64,000 bases of DNA from Schistosoma mansoni (taxonomy: Eukaryota; Platyhelminthes; Trematoda; Strigeidida; Schistosomatidae). Each line of letters starts with the position of its first letter. Position 1 is the stretch's first letter. Below the pieces are notes generated by a model that had not been told where the DNA came from, ran no database searches, and saw only the letters and a list, made by a program, of their open reading frames with translations. Shown one piece after another: positions 44,201 to 55,078 of the stretch. The stretch is taken from assembly GCF_000237925.1 (NCBI RefSeq), contig NW_017385988.1, positions 186,001 to 250,000 of the forward strand, read 5' to 3'. A program made the translations under genes and the position numbers.

Positions 44201-47200
44201 AAAAAGATTTATTCATTATTAAATTTTTACCCAATCCTCAATTGATTTGAAACTATCAAAATAAACCTTTGCATTGATACCCATAAACAATATGAGGCTT
44301 GTAAAAACTCACTTCATTTTAAAGTATGTGCTAGTGATGTTTATAAAGATAATAATAATAACAATAGTGAAGGCTTCACGATGCAACTATCCGGCTCAAA
44401 AACCACAAACGTTTTGAAATTCTGATCTTTGACTACAAATCTCTTTAATCATTTTTACATCTGTAAAATTTCATTTTTATTGTACACAGAAAATATGCGA
44501 TCGTATAACCTTATTATCAATGACTAAAGAATATCGGTATATTCAACGAACTACTACACGAAGTTGTATACTTTTTACTGGTTTATCAAAATTTTCTTCT
44601 AATGATCATTCAAATGTTCTCTTGAACTCTGCAATCGGTGGTACAATCATGGATCGTTTATATACACTAATCTTTTTTATGATATTTCAATTGCAAGTAG
44701 GTGTTAATGTTGATGTGTAAATGTGTTGAATATTCCAGACTTCAGTATTTTTTTAAGTTCTTTTGTGTGCATCTTTTTGATGTCACTGTTTTTACTGGCT
44801 GTTAACTCGTTATCACTATGTGGCTGATGGCGTTAGTCTCTTTCGTCTAATGATTACTACGTATAGTATTTTAGCTGAGTGGCTAAAAATAATACACCTC
44901 GCTGTATCTTACGGATTTTTGTTGCCAGCTATAGGATCCGAAAAAATATGTAGCTATTACAAACTAAAAGCTACTTGCAAAAGGCTGTGCATGATTAGCC
45001 TCGAACATTTGTATCTTGGAATTTTTGGTCGAGATCACTGTTAATCCAGTGTACCTTTCAAGTACCTCAGGAAAACGAATCATCACTCCATGGTTTTGGC
45101 GACCGGGAAGTAACAGCTGACCATATAACTCTTGAAGGATTCGAAGCTATACTGTTCACGGTCAAATCCCAGTTAGAGAGCTTGACTTCTAGTCATCAAT
45201 AAGCAAATTTGAATTCAATTCAATCTACTTCGATAAAAGCAGCTGAGTGGTAATCGTATCATTTACTCATACGCACATACAACTAGTGTAACTCAAAACC
45301 AGTTTCATAAACTTGTATTTGACTAATTTCTCAGATTAATATTATTAAATTGATTTCTATATTAATACACTGGGTCATTAAAAGTCATCAAATCAAAGGT
45401 CCACATTGTGCCTATCAAAGACCTAGTATAATAAGTCCATGTGATTGGCCAAGAACTGGTTCTATTTTCTAAGTAGTAGATACATATGTATAAATGATTA
45501 TTTTTGCATGTGATTCGGTTTAGCACAATAAATTTCCTCTTTCACTCTCCATCTTCTCACTCAATAGCCTGTTGGGAGCTTGAATATCAGTATCAGTCTC
45601 GGACACTGTGGGTCATAATAACTATTTTTTTGTTTTTAAAGAGGATTGTTAGACCAATACTCAATTTATTGCGAGGATTCTTGTGTCGAGTTCGGAAAAC
45701 AGATCAATAATAGCTATGCAGATTAAATATAGGCATGCAGCCGTATAAAATCTCCACAAAATCGCATCACTAATAACTAGTTTTTGGATTTGTGACTAAA
45801 GAACCTAGTGAAAATCTGTTGAAGAGCATATTTTTTGTCCACATACCTTTATTCCAACTCAGTATTAGTTAACTGATGTTTTACATGCTACGGCATTTGA
45901 AGATCTTCAGTTCAATCACATATGATGATGGATACATATTGCAAGAAAATCCAGAATCCAAAAGAAGCATTCAGTACACATTTGTTTTTTCAGTTATTCT
46001 CTATCTTGTGTCACTTCGCGATGAAAGTTGTTCCTAAGATATAGATATTATGAGAACAAAAAATTCCAACCTACAGTTTCTGTGTTTACAATGCGTTTGT
46101 GTATGTGTACCTAGTATTTCATTATTTTCCATGAAATGGGAAACTCAGGAAATACAGTATTTCCCAGCATTCTCACTAGGATTAACCTGGAAAGTTTTCT
46201 ATAATCACCGTTTTGAAGTACTTTGACTTGAAACTCACACTGTTAATGGTCGATTCACAAGAAAACTTCAAGATTTTTTTCTGTTAATACCAGTATCGTC
46301 TGACGAAGACATTCGTGGAGAAAATACAGTCGTTGCAATTGATTTTGTGAGTTGTTGATCCCATATTCAATTGTTTATATCGCTTTCAAATTTTCCACTC
46401 TTAAACATTCATTTCTAACTGTATTATTAATTTGTTTTTATGATTGTTGTTGATTTGTTTCTACTTTTTCTAGTGGAGTTTATTGGCTACGTTGTCAGCA
46501 AATTACTGGATTGGTCACGTGACCAATGCTTTCTCTGTTGCTTTCTTGTATGCTTGTTATGCATTTGAATATCGTTGGCGACAAGTTGCCGGTAATTTAA
46601 ACGTTTTAATTTATATGAGGTTATTATCTCCGTACTTACGAACGGTTATGGATTGACTGATCTATCAATACCTTGTTTCTGCTTTTGTCCTCAGCTATTT
46701 TCTAATTTATAGTACTATATGATATGCTGGGTAACATCGTCATTGTATTTTAGATAAAAATGACATCAGTTTATCGAGTAAGAGATTATTGGCTTTAGTC
46801 ATGTTGGTAGGTGTAGACTCTCTGATTTTTGGACCTAATCAACGGTCAGAAAGGTTAAGTGGTAGCATGTCGCAAAATTGGTTTCAATGGTACAGTTTCA
46901 TTTATTCTCCATCTTCATATTTTAAATGTAGTGTCATTCCATACTTTTCATTGTTTAATCTCATTTGTTTTTTTAGACTGTATCTCATGACCACTAGGTT
47001 TCTGGATACATTTTAAGTTAGGTCACGTGACTAAGTTGTGCTGTTTGGTTTGTAAAAAGAGTTGATAGTGTGTAGTTCGTTTCAAAATTATGTTGAAGCT
47101 ACTTGTTTGAAATCTATGGTTATAGTTGTGAATTTAGATCGGTGACTCTGTCGTTAAGGTTTTTGACTTTCAGTCACTAAATCGTGGGCTCGAACCATGT

Positions 47201-47956
47201 TCCACCTACTCCAGTTTGAACAGCCCGATAGTATCACTAGCATTGACACTAAAAGTATGACTTTTAACCAACCACACGGGTCTGTACCTAGTAAATGGGA
47301 TAATACGATGTTATTGTAATCAAAATTAGTTTATCTACTTTGGTTCTCATTTTGTTAATCTTTGTGCCATTGTTGTAATAATGTGAAGTGTAGTAGTGTA
47401 GACTAGTGCTCACTCCTGTCTTTATTCTGCGTTGAGGATGATTTACACGGTAAGTAACATTGTATAACACATTATTACAGAGATAAAATTATATGTATCG
47501 AAAGAAGAAACCGTCATTGAATAATTCTTTTTGTATGTTAATTTTTTATCGGTCTTCATTATTTCTTTTTCTAAACTTTTATTAGGCACTACCTTTGAAG
47601 GATTTTTAGGACGAATTGTTGATAATTGGACTTATTTCCTTGGGTACGGTCTTCCACTTGGTTGTGCATCTATAATATTCCCACATTTTATCGGTTGGGG
47701 TGGTGTAATTCTTGCAATAGGCTATCCAGTTCTTGTAATTGGTGCATTAGGTAGTCGTTGGCGTCCATTTGATGTTAATATTAATGTAAAAGATGAATGG
47801 AAATTATTTCGTTTATTACGTTATTGTTTAATTATTTCCCTTCGACCAGCATTATGGGTTTCTAATTTAGTTGTACAAACTACTGCATGGTTTGTTTATC
47901 AATTTTGGTTCCGACAAAATTATCCAATTAACGATGATGGAAATCGTCAATTTTGA
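37769..47956 (+). CDS. EI24: EI24/EPG-4-like ER membrane protein (autophagy)
   Basis: Six coding exons (37769-38185, 39622-39676, 42085-42197, 44490-44696, 46474-46591, 47586-47956) join in frame to 426 residues. Hallmarks of the EI24 family: a basic N-terminal region with many K/R/Q (HEHQRERQKRLQIR), several hydrophobic segments, the FEYRW motif, and NWTYFLGYGLPLG aligned to NWPYYFGFGLPLA of human EI24 with exactly equal spacing from the FEYRW motif. Known family role: ER-resident multi-pass protein needed for autophagosome maturation and linked to p53-induced death signalling. Start: ATG 28 bases after a strong acceptor (tattttttag at 37731-37740), so a 5'-UTR intron or spliced-leader site is likely. 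All introns are GT..AG; they hold SINEs, an RTE derivative and microsatellites. The protein is longer than human EI24 (340 aa), mainly from a Ser-rich insert at about residues 70-130. An open frame at 46754 is not used: skipping it preserves family spacing. Confidence 0.9.
38191..38223. repeat. TA dinucleotide microsatellite
   Basis: About 16 TA units immediately after the EI24 exon 1 donor. Confidence 0.9.
38285..38515 (-). repeat. Decayed family B ribozyme SINE
   Basis: Minus-strand tail, ribozyme remnant and tRNA-like head (gtgagccaccatccaatggt on +). The ribozyme core is not intact. Confidence 0.6.
38816..39335 (-). mobile_element. Short non-autonomous R1 derivative
   Basis: Full-length copy on the minus strand: 5' R1 region joined to the 3' tail near 38880-38900. 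Confidence 0.8.
39622..39676 (+). CDS. EI24: EI24 exon 2 (membrane segment)
   Basis: This 55-nt exon reads ALAIISYFFSLIPLTPSL between acceptor aattttag and donor gtaagt. It completes the first transmembrane helix. Confidence 0.87.
39801..39950. repeat. Family C ribozyme SINE, palindromic copy
   Basis: Arms 39801-39832 and 39919-39950 pair at 31 of 32 positions. The spacer holds a minus-strand CTGACGA and an expanded acttagc repeat. It continues into the family C body to about 40090. Confidence 0.75.
39951..40090 (+). repeat. Family C SINE body
   Basis: Shares cgagccacctagactagtgg and cttgacacgcatgacattga with 55910-56068. Confidence 0.75.
40100..41090. other. EI24 intron 2 sequence, nothing recognised
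   Basis: AT-rich, no repeat match or coding signal seen. Confidence 0.4.
41100..41260 (+). repeat. tRNA-headed SINE family G
   Basis: B-box caggttcgaacctc followed by attccacctact and a cagccgtgtagtgtcgttag body; related copies at 43140-43250, 47130-47290 and (reverse) 48775-48880. Confidence 0.5.
41545..41705 (+). repeat. tRNA-like SINE fragment
   Basis: A-box-like ggacttagtggtcttaagg and a decayed B-box. Only one copy seen. Confidence 0.35.
42085..42197 (+). CDS. EI24: EI24 exon 3
   Basis: Acceptor tctctctctgtcag, donor gtaagt. The in-frame reading is WFESSRFCHFVHRLF then HIALLLFMELVNLLYLK, which aligns with the human segment starting WSWLEFF. Only this frame joins exons 2 and 4 correctly. 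Confidence 0.85.
43355..43440 (-). repeat. Family E module, left of R1 derivative
   Basis: Inverted relative to 44105-44190; contains tgacgttttgtgacttaatg. Confidence 0.65.
43593..44108 (+). mobile_element. Short non-autonomous R1 derivative in EI24 intron 3
   Basis: About 515 bp, starts aaatgctctggtacag and ends gcttaaataaaaaaaa. Sits between inverted family E modules. Confidence 0.8.
44105..44280 (+). repeat. Family E module, right of R1 derivative
   Basis: Contains gaagaagtggtttactttaa and tctctactcattgggacata. Confidence 0.6.
44490..44696 (+). CDS. EI24: EI24 exon 4
   Basis: Acceptor attgtacacag, donor gtaggt, 69 codons, phase 0 at both ends. It ends with the hydrophobic LYTLIFFMIFQLQ. 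Confidence 0.85.
46474..46591 (+). CDS. EI24: EI24 exon 5 (FEYRW motif)
   Basis: Acceptor tactttttctag, donor gtaatt. Reads through FSVAFLYACYAFEYRW, the most conserved EI24 motif, and leaves one base of a Gly codon. Confidence 0.9.
47130..47290 (+). repeat. tRNA-headed SINE family G
   Basis: gggctcgaaccatg B-box followed by ttccacctactcc. In EI24 intron 5. Confidence 0.5.
47586..47956 (+). CDS. EI24: EI24 exon 6 (C-terminus)
   Basis: Completes the Gly codon and reads TTFEGFLGRIVDNWTYF, GYGLPLG, two hydrophobic segments and the tail ending NRQF, TGA at 47954-47956. Confidence 0.92.
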
Positions 47957-48234
47957 ATATTTATTACTATGTTTGATGCATTGATAACTTCAATTTATTT
48001 CTAGCCGTCAGATTTTCCATTGAACAATCAATCAATGTTATTGTTTGTCATGAAAGAAGTTGCATCACGATTTTGACGCATAATATATTTTCAATGACAC
48101 CATAGTTATGCATTGAAGTTCCAATGTCCATAATTAATTATTGTGTTTAATGAACACTTCATTTTCAAGCTTGTATTAATTACAGATTGTAACCATTAAA
48201 ACCACCATTCACTATTTTCTAATTCTATTTAGAT

Positions 48235-48362
48235 TTTCATAGTTGAAAGCATGAGTCAATTGAAGCTAGACCACCATGGAAAACCTGGAAGCACTGGACT
48301 ACCGTTTCGTCCAGGTTTTCCATGGTGGCTTAGCTTCAATTGATTCACGCTTTCAACTATGA
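48235..48362. repeat. Family B fold-back hairpin
   Basis: Arms 48235-48288 and 48311-48362, only a few mismatches, 22-nt loop containing the ccgtttcgt ribozyme remnant. Confidence 0.85.
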
Positions 48363-48399
48363 GAAATACTAAATCTCCACAAAACCCCTTCTGATATTT

Positions 48400-49484
48400 A
48401 GATTTTATTTTGTTCTCAGATATAACAATGAATTAAATGAACATAATTTTATTGTTTCAACTTTGTCACCACACACTCTCTTGTATGTTTTATTATTTAT
48501 AGTTGAATTTCCAACTCACCTTGGTGCCAAAGTATTTTACTTTTCATTTCGTTCTTTTCGTTTTTTTTGAAAGAAAGTTTTATTACACAGATCTATATAG
48601 GTTTATAATCCTTTATCCAATTGTTGATAGCTGAGTATTAGTATTGGTAGCTGTAGTAGTAGTAGCCATAGTGCTTACGTAAACAGAGTAAATGATTAAC
48701 TTTCCAGATATACGATTTCGTATATTTGATTTCGAGCCACATTGTAATTGTAAGAGCTAATGATATACTAATACTACTACTACTCGGCCGTCTAAACCGA
48801 AATGTAAGTGGAATAGGATTTATACCTGTGACCTAGGTATTGAAAATTGAACACCTTAACTATTATAGCTATCACTCCATGTAAGACATCCCTAAAAAAA
48901 AAGCTGAACTTCTTGACTGTACTGGTTAAACAATGTAATCATCAATATATTTAATTAGTTATGTTTTCTATTTCATTATCTTCATTTCATTCATTGCTTA
49001 TTATTTTTTAGTTTAATGTTTTTGCTTTATATATATACACATATATCATTTGTTTGTTACAAATTTACATCATTTAGTGTGTGTGTGTGTATATATTTAT
49101 CCATCATACAGGGAAACAATAGGAAGGATAATAGTAAATCATTTTCCCCCCTTAAAGTAATTGTCAATTCTGCCCATTGTAATCTAATCCAATGTATATT
49201 AATAAAATGATTATAATCATTTGTATTTGTTTTTGCTTCTTTTTGTTTTGTTCTGTTGTAAGTGAAATTGATGTATAGATCATAATGAATTGAGTATTAT
49301 ATTGGTATCCTGGAGAAAAAAAGTGTATATTTGTTGTCTTTCTTGTATGTTAGTTTTATATTTCCACCTAATAATTGAAAAATAAATTCATTAAGCCGTA
49401 TATATGTATATGTGTTCTTTAATTTTTATCTTAATTACCTATATTAGTCCAGAGGATGGTTAATTTATTGATAACAATTAATAA
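48400..49484. other. EI24 3' flank
   Basis: Holds a decayed family G SINE (48775-48880, reverse), a GT run at 49078-49091 and AATAAA at 49201-49206 that could be a distal polyadenylation signal. No gene seen. Confidence 0.4.
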
Positions 49485-49499
49485 TTATTAATCTGATTG

Positions 49500-49858
49500 T
49501 AAGTAAAGATTGATAATGGTTAGCAGTGGACTCCAGGATGCGCGTTTCGTCCTATTTGGAACCCGTCAGCTGGGTGTATCTGCATCTCAGAGTTGATGTT
49601 CACTCTGGAACTCGAACACAGTACCTTTCGCTTCAAATGCCATCACGTTATCCACTCAGCTACTGAGTCCTGATAGCCACTTACTTGTGCAATGAGGTGA
49701 AGTTTAAATTCAACTAAGTATTGTTTGTTTGAATCTTCCCATTGAATTAAGGCTATATCGAGGTAATACGCACAATATGCACATATGCCAATTAGAGACT
49801 GACCAGTTACAGTTCTGAACATCAATGGGAAGATTCAAACAAACAATACTTAGCGAAT
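49500..49858. repeat. Family A ribozyme SINE, 5'-inverted, with 15-bp target-site duplication
   Basis: 49500-49745 reads as the element on the minus strand (end, ribozyme, tRNA head, then the gattcaaacaaacaat segment); 49744-49858 is the remaining half on the plus strand. Direct repeats ttattaatctgattg at 49485-49499 and 49859-49873 are perfect. Confidence 0.85.
49533..49573 (-). ncRNA. Hammerhead ribozyme, family A (one core change)
   Basis: Stem I CCAG/CTGG, stem II GTTC/GGAC and GAAA are present; the core is CTGACGG where CTGANGA is required, and the triplet is ATC. Probably inactive or weak. Confidence 0.65.
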
Positions 49859-50049
49859 TTATTAATCTGATTGGTTAAAGTTTATTTTCCCAACTTTAAC
49901 CAATTGCGAATATATAGATAGATTATTAATCATTAGTTTAATGATAAAATACTTTTTAATAAGCTTGAAAATTGTCATGTTCAGTTCCTGGCAGGTTTTC
50001 TGTAGAGTTCGAAATTAGACTAAAACATCTTTGTCAATACTTGTTAGTT

Positions 50050-50215
50050 TTTTCATGGTTGAAAGCATGAGTCAGTTGAAGCTAGATCACCAAGGAAAAC
50101 CTGGAATCACTGGACGGCCGTTTCATCCTATTGTGGGACTCCTCAGCAGTGCGCATCCACGACTTTGCCTCGCGAGATTCGAACCCAAGATCTACCAGTC
50201 TCGTGTCAGAGCTTC
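50050..50215 (-). repeat. Family B ribozyme SINE
   Basis: Minus-strand tail, intact ribozyme and B-box region; the head is cut off at about 50215. Confidence 0.75.
50107..50152 (-). ncRNA. Hammerhead ribozyme, family B
   Basis: Minus strand CTGAGGA (50140-50146), GTCC paired with GGAT (one G-U), GAAA (50121-50124), stem III CGG/CCG, triplet GTC (50113-50115), stem I GCACTG/CAGTGA with one mismatch. Confidence 0.78.
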
Positions 50216-50229
50216 TTAGTTTTCCAATG

Positions 50230-51570
50230 ATTTCTCAGTTAGTATCAGTTCATAATGGAAACTGATTTGCATAAGCCTTTCAATTAAATTAATAGATAGT
50301 CTAATTAAAAATGTCGGTTTTGTGTAGTATTTGGTAGATTGTGACTAAAAGGCAAATCTCATTAAGAAATGAAGTTAATTATTACAACTGCGGTACAAAA
50401 GGTGATTTCGTTCGAAAAAATGTTACTTTTGCCCACATATTTTGTACTCTAGATACTTGAACTTTTAAACAGTTTATCAGTAAACAGCGACGCAATCAAG
50501 GGATTCAGGCGGTTTTTAAAAATTAATTTAGATTTCGATTGTGTAAAATGTACATTATATGTAGTTGTATATAAAGTTTCCTGAAAAACAGCAAAGCTCC
50601 TATTCTTCGAACTATGTAGATTTTAAAATTTCGAATAACGATTCCAACCGATTCATATTCACCTAGAACCTAATGTTACCGTTGTATTTTGATCATTTAT
50701 TAAAGAAAACGCATGACGTAACAAAATACATGACTTATTATTAGCTACTTAGTTTCGTTATAATTTATTACACTTTCAATTAGACTTATAAGCGATCGAT
50801 ACGGTGCACGAAACATGCCTATGTTAGCTTGAAAATATTCTAAATCAATGGTACCTAGTTTTCCCATGCTAATTAATCTCATTACCTTTGTTCTGAGCCA
50901 AGTTTTGAAATATAGTCCTCAGTTTTGTGTAAAAGTAAACATTAGGGACGAGCTTAGAACAACCTTAATGAGTTTCTAGCCTGTTCCTAGCCAATCAGAA
51001 GACAGTCTTCATGAATGATAAGCCTGTTGAAATGTAAACAATGAAATCGCAGTGCGAACTGACGTTATGAAATTAATGGATCTTTTGGTATTGCTCAGGT
51101 TATTGTGCCTGTAAATCGAAGGATCAACGACAAAATCGTCCTGGTGGACATTATTTGTTCATCTTCCCGAATCCTTATAAAGATCGAAACAGATTTTTGA
51201 GTCTCCACATTGTCTCTAGTTAGAGTCAAGTATTGAGAGTGAAGGTGCGGGGTTGGCATGCTTATTTACAAACTGGCATCAGTTGTGATATGAGTTGCTC
51301 CATAGTCACGGATGAATGAATTTTGCACAAAAATATAAGGGCGTTCTAATTAAGTCACCCATAAATTTAGTCTAACTAGGTCAGAACTTTTTTCAGGATA
51401 AAATGATTAGGGTTAGAGACAGTCAATTTACCTACTATATACCATCTAAAGAGACAGAATTAAGCATTTAAAAAGTTTAACGCCATCACTGTCACTCTAC
51501 GGTAGCAAAGTATAATTTTCCGTTATCATTTTAACTGTTTTGAGCAATATACAAAAGTAGTCTTACTCCT
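50230..51570. other. Unassigned intergenic stretch
   Basis: No coding, RNA or repeat signal recognised. Confidence 0.4.
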
Positions 51571-51572
51571 CG

Positions 51573-51800
51573 TCCCACCTAATGCTTCTATTTCTCTTCC
51601 TCATGGAGGAGCATAGGCAACCCACCAGGATTCTCCACCGAACTCTATCCTGGGAAATCCTTTCCAGTTGCTATTCATTCTTATCATGTCTGCCTTCACT
51701 TCTCTACACAACGTGTTCCTTGGTTTTCCTCTCCACCTGTAACCCTTCTGTGGGTTACTGCTGGTCCTAAGCCCAGGTAAAGAAGGAGAGCTGGACATAG
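51573..51800 (-). mobile_element. RTE LINE 3' fragment related to R3
   Basis: Minus strand reads RGKPRNTLCREVKADMIRM and GESWWVAYAP, the C-terminus of an SR2-related RTE. Confidence 0.65.
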
Positions 51801-51934
51801 AGTCAACAGCCCCTTCCCGTAGAAAACAACCTTGACAAAAAAGTGCTGACCCGAAAAACATTTAAACCATTCGATTTCTCGCGAAAATCTGAAAGTCGCA
51901 TTATTGGTTCTGATTAGTTTATCGATTGCTATCA

Positions 51935-54560
51935 TCTCGCGAATCCCAACCCGGTAGTCTACACCTACCAACATGGCTCAGTCCACTTGTCAGTGACTTC
52001 ATGGATTCGTGCCACGTTTTGGTCTTGCCACCCCTAGATTTCTTCCGACCTACTCCTATACCATAGAAAATCGCTCGTCGGAGCAGTCGGTGGTTAGGCA
52101 TACGTAACACATGTCCTAGACATCTCAACTGATGAAGTTTCACTACTTCATCAATCGATTTGCCATCCTTACCTAGTACCCGTTTCCCAACAACTGCATT
52201 ACGTACTCGGTGGTCCCAGGATATACGAGCAATGCTTTGAAGACACCTATGATCGAACACTAGCAGCCTACAAATATTCTCTACTCTTACCGGCGATGTT
52301 TCATAGTCATAATGTAGGAGACAACGATCTGTTGCGCAGTGAAATGTTTCTTTTGTTGCTAGACGGATATCTCGCCTACGCCATAAATGACGCAAGTTGG
52401 CGAAAGCTAGACGAGCCTTCTGTATCCGTATTGATATTTCGTCACACACCAGACCACAAAGGCTGATGAGACTCCCAAGATAAGTGAAGTGGTCAACACG
52501 CTCAACTACTTCATTACCTATCATTACTTCAGGTGCCGATGCAACCCAATTCTGAAGTAACATTTTGCATTTCGAGGGGGAGAATCGCATTCCGAACCTG
52601 CATTGGTCAGAAGACTCTGCATTTTGTCAGCGTCTTCACCAAATAGAACTATGTCATCGGCATATTTTAAGTCAACAAGTGAATCTCCTGGTAGAAGTTT
52701 AACCCCTCTAAATTTGGATGAGGAAACTGTCTATGATAAAGTTCAACAAGAATGGAGAGAGTGGACAGCCCTGACGAACACCACTTGAAGTAATCAATTC
52801 TGATGACAGTTCTCCATCAGCTCTAACTCGACCAGATGTGTTTGTGTAGAGAGCCTTTATAAGGTTAATGTACTTCTTTGATACTCCTTTTAGTGACAAA
52901 CCCTGCCATAGAACCTCACGACCAACGGAGTCTAGAAGTACTACGATCGTGGGACATCTGAATGTGTGTCTATTTTCTAGGACCCGACGTAGGGTGAATA
53001 TCTTGTCTATACAACCACGTCCAGGTCGAAAACCAGCCTGTTTTTTTGCTCTTCATGAGCTTTGGTTAGGCGTCGAAGTATTATTGAAGCTAATATTTTA
53101 GACACTATATTAGTTAAACTGATTCCTCTGTGATTGTCACAAGAGGACTTTTGTCCTTTATTATAGGCTGGCACAACCAGTGATTTGAACCAGTCAGATG
53201 GAATTACGTCCAGTTCCCAGATTCTACCTAAGACCTCAGTCAATCTCGCTGCTAGTACTGGACCACCATCCTTAAAAATCTCAGGGGTAAGCCTGTTAGG
53301 GCCTGCTTCTCTCCCTCGCTTCAGATTTCCTATAGCCTTTTCAACCTCGTAAAGAGTTGGAGGACTTACATTAACTTGCTATTCTGGTCGACTGGGGATC
53401 GTGGGAAACCTAATTGTAGCTAAAGGTCAGTTGAACTGATCCTTAAGGTGTTCTCCGCATCGATCCAATCTCCTGGACTGAGAATGAGTAATATATCCAT
53501 TTTTTGGAGATAGTTTCGCTGACAGTTGGGCTTCTAATACCGGTTTCCTTAACAAGTCTGAATAGCTATCTGTTGTTGCCTATTGCCGCTGCCTTTTCCA
53601 TCTCTCTTGCTTTCTCTACCCACCACTGTTCGCGATCATTGCGTAGGTTTCTTGTTAGCATGCGCTTAAGCTGACTTTGTTATGTTCAGAGCCAGATGGG
53701 ATGAGTTTACGAGCATCTATTAGTACAGTAGATGCTTCTGATATCCATTGTTTCTCCTTAACCTTATGTTTTAACGTACTAACAGATATTACTGCTGTTT
53801 CCATAGCATTTTGGATGTCGTTCCACGCTGCCTCGGGGTGGGCACAACTCACATGGCTGCCTAACTGTTTTTCTAGTTGTTCCTGAAATATATTCTTAGC
53901 TTACCTATCACTAAGTAGAACTGTAAGAGGCTTCCTTGCAGCATCTTTCCTACGTCCAGTAAGACACAGACAGATACGTGCTCGCACTAGAGCATGATCT
54001 GAATCTAAACATTTGCTCCAGAATTAGCGACAGTTTTCTATCGAGCCCCTCCATCAGTGGCTGATAGTGATGTGATCTAATTGGGTCCAACGTTGGGACG
54101 AATTCCGGGGTCGCCATGTCAAAAGATGTTTTTCCTTATGCTTAGAGTTAGTATTTGCAAGAAACAGGCGGTTATCTGAACATAGCTGCAACAGACGGTC
54201 GTCATTATTTGTTTTTTTAGCCAAGATATCGTAAGATGCACCCAGGTGTCTTTCACTTAGTGTACCTACTTGAGCATTAAAGTCACCAGCCACTATTACT
54301 ACATCAGAACGCCTAGCTTTTCAGAGAAGGTCAGAAAGCTTTCTGTAAAACTCATCTTTTACATCGCCCTCAGACCTTGAGTTGCTGCATTTAGTCTGAC
54401 AGTTCTCCAATCGACCTGCCTAGCATGGTAAAATTCACAGGAACTTATGTTCCAGCCAATATAGCTCGGCTGGGTCATCGTGATAGGCAAGCCCGACCAC
54501 CACGTCAAGGCAGCAGCAACAGTCGGATGGTTATGAATAAAATTCAATCCTAATGTAAAC
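51935..54560 (-). mobile_element. RTE LINE family R2, longest copy, decayed
   Basis: Minus strand, 5'-truncated within the endonuclease. In order: endonuclease pieces (MAGDFNAQVG, WTQLDHITISH), linker, RT (SLVVPAYNKGQKSSC, HRGISLTNIVSKILASI, TSSGVRQGCPLSPFLLNF), and the C-terminal part (SKCKMLLQNW, HFTYLGSLI, LRCLGHVLRM). At least six frame changes or stops; YADD block recognisable near 52655 but out of the neighbouring frames. The 3' end is missing its usual tail. Confidence 0.82.
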
Positions 54561-54709
54561 GTCCACAGCTAATAAATAAAAGGTAACTGGTAAGTTGTTT
54601 TACTTTTCGACAACTCAAATGTCACAGTATTAATACCTGCTAACATCATACTTTTTCCAAAAGAATCAACGACAATCAAAACTGAAAAACGAAACAATAT
54701 TCGAACATT

Positions 54710-54715
54710 TATTTG
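54710..54715 (-). terminator. Candidate polyadenylation signal of the Ly6-like gene
   Basis: AATAAA on the minus strand, about 167 nt after the stop and upstream of a truncated RTE LINE. Confidence 0.45.
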
Positions 54716-54881
54716 TTCTACTAATGAGTAGTATACAAATGTTTTACAAAAGAAATTGTCAAATACTAGCATCAACAACATATGCGATACCTTACTGCAA
54801 AGTTTTGGAAATTATTAGCATTAAGTCAAGTATTTCAGAGCACATATAATTTATGTAAAAAAGCGATGAAGATGTCAAAAT

Positions 54882-55078
54882 TTAAAGGAAATCAACCAAA
54901 TATTGCCATATTAGAGGACAAATTAAAAGTAGATACATATTGATTGATTTAAAATTGCCTGTATTACATAAATCTTTAGTACAACAATGTACTGTAAATT
55001 GTACTGATTTATAACTCCAATAAAGCCAATTTGATACTGATTTACAATGTTGTACACATTGTCTTGTTGCTATCCCTC
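54882..55078 (-). CDS. Ly6-like gene exon 3 (CCxxDLCN and GPI tail)
   Basis: Acceptor ttatttcttag. Reads GIATRQCVQHC, then HCCTKDLCNTG and a hydrophobic tail to TAA at 54882-54884. Confidence 0.85.

Noticed and set aside
46754-46812. Possible extra EI24 exon after a ttttag acceptor
   Set aside because: Including it breaks the equal spacing between FEYRW and NWTYF seen in human EI24; direct joining of exons 5 and 6 keeps frame and spacing.
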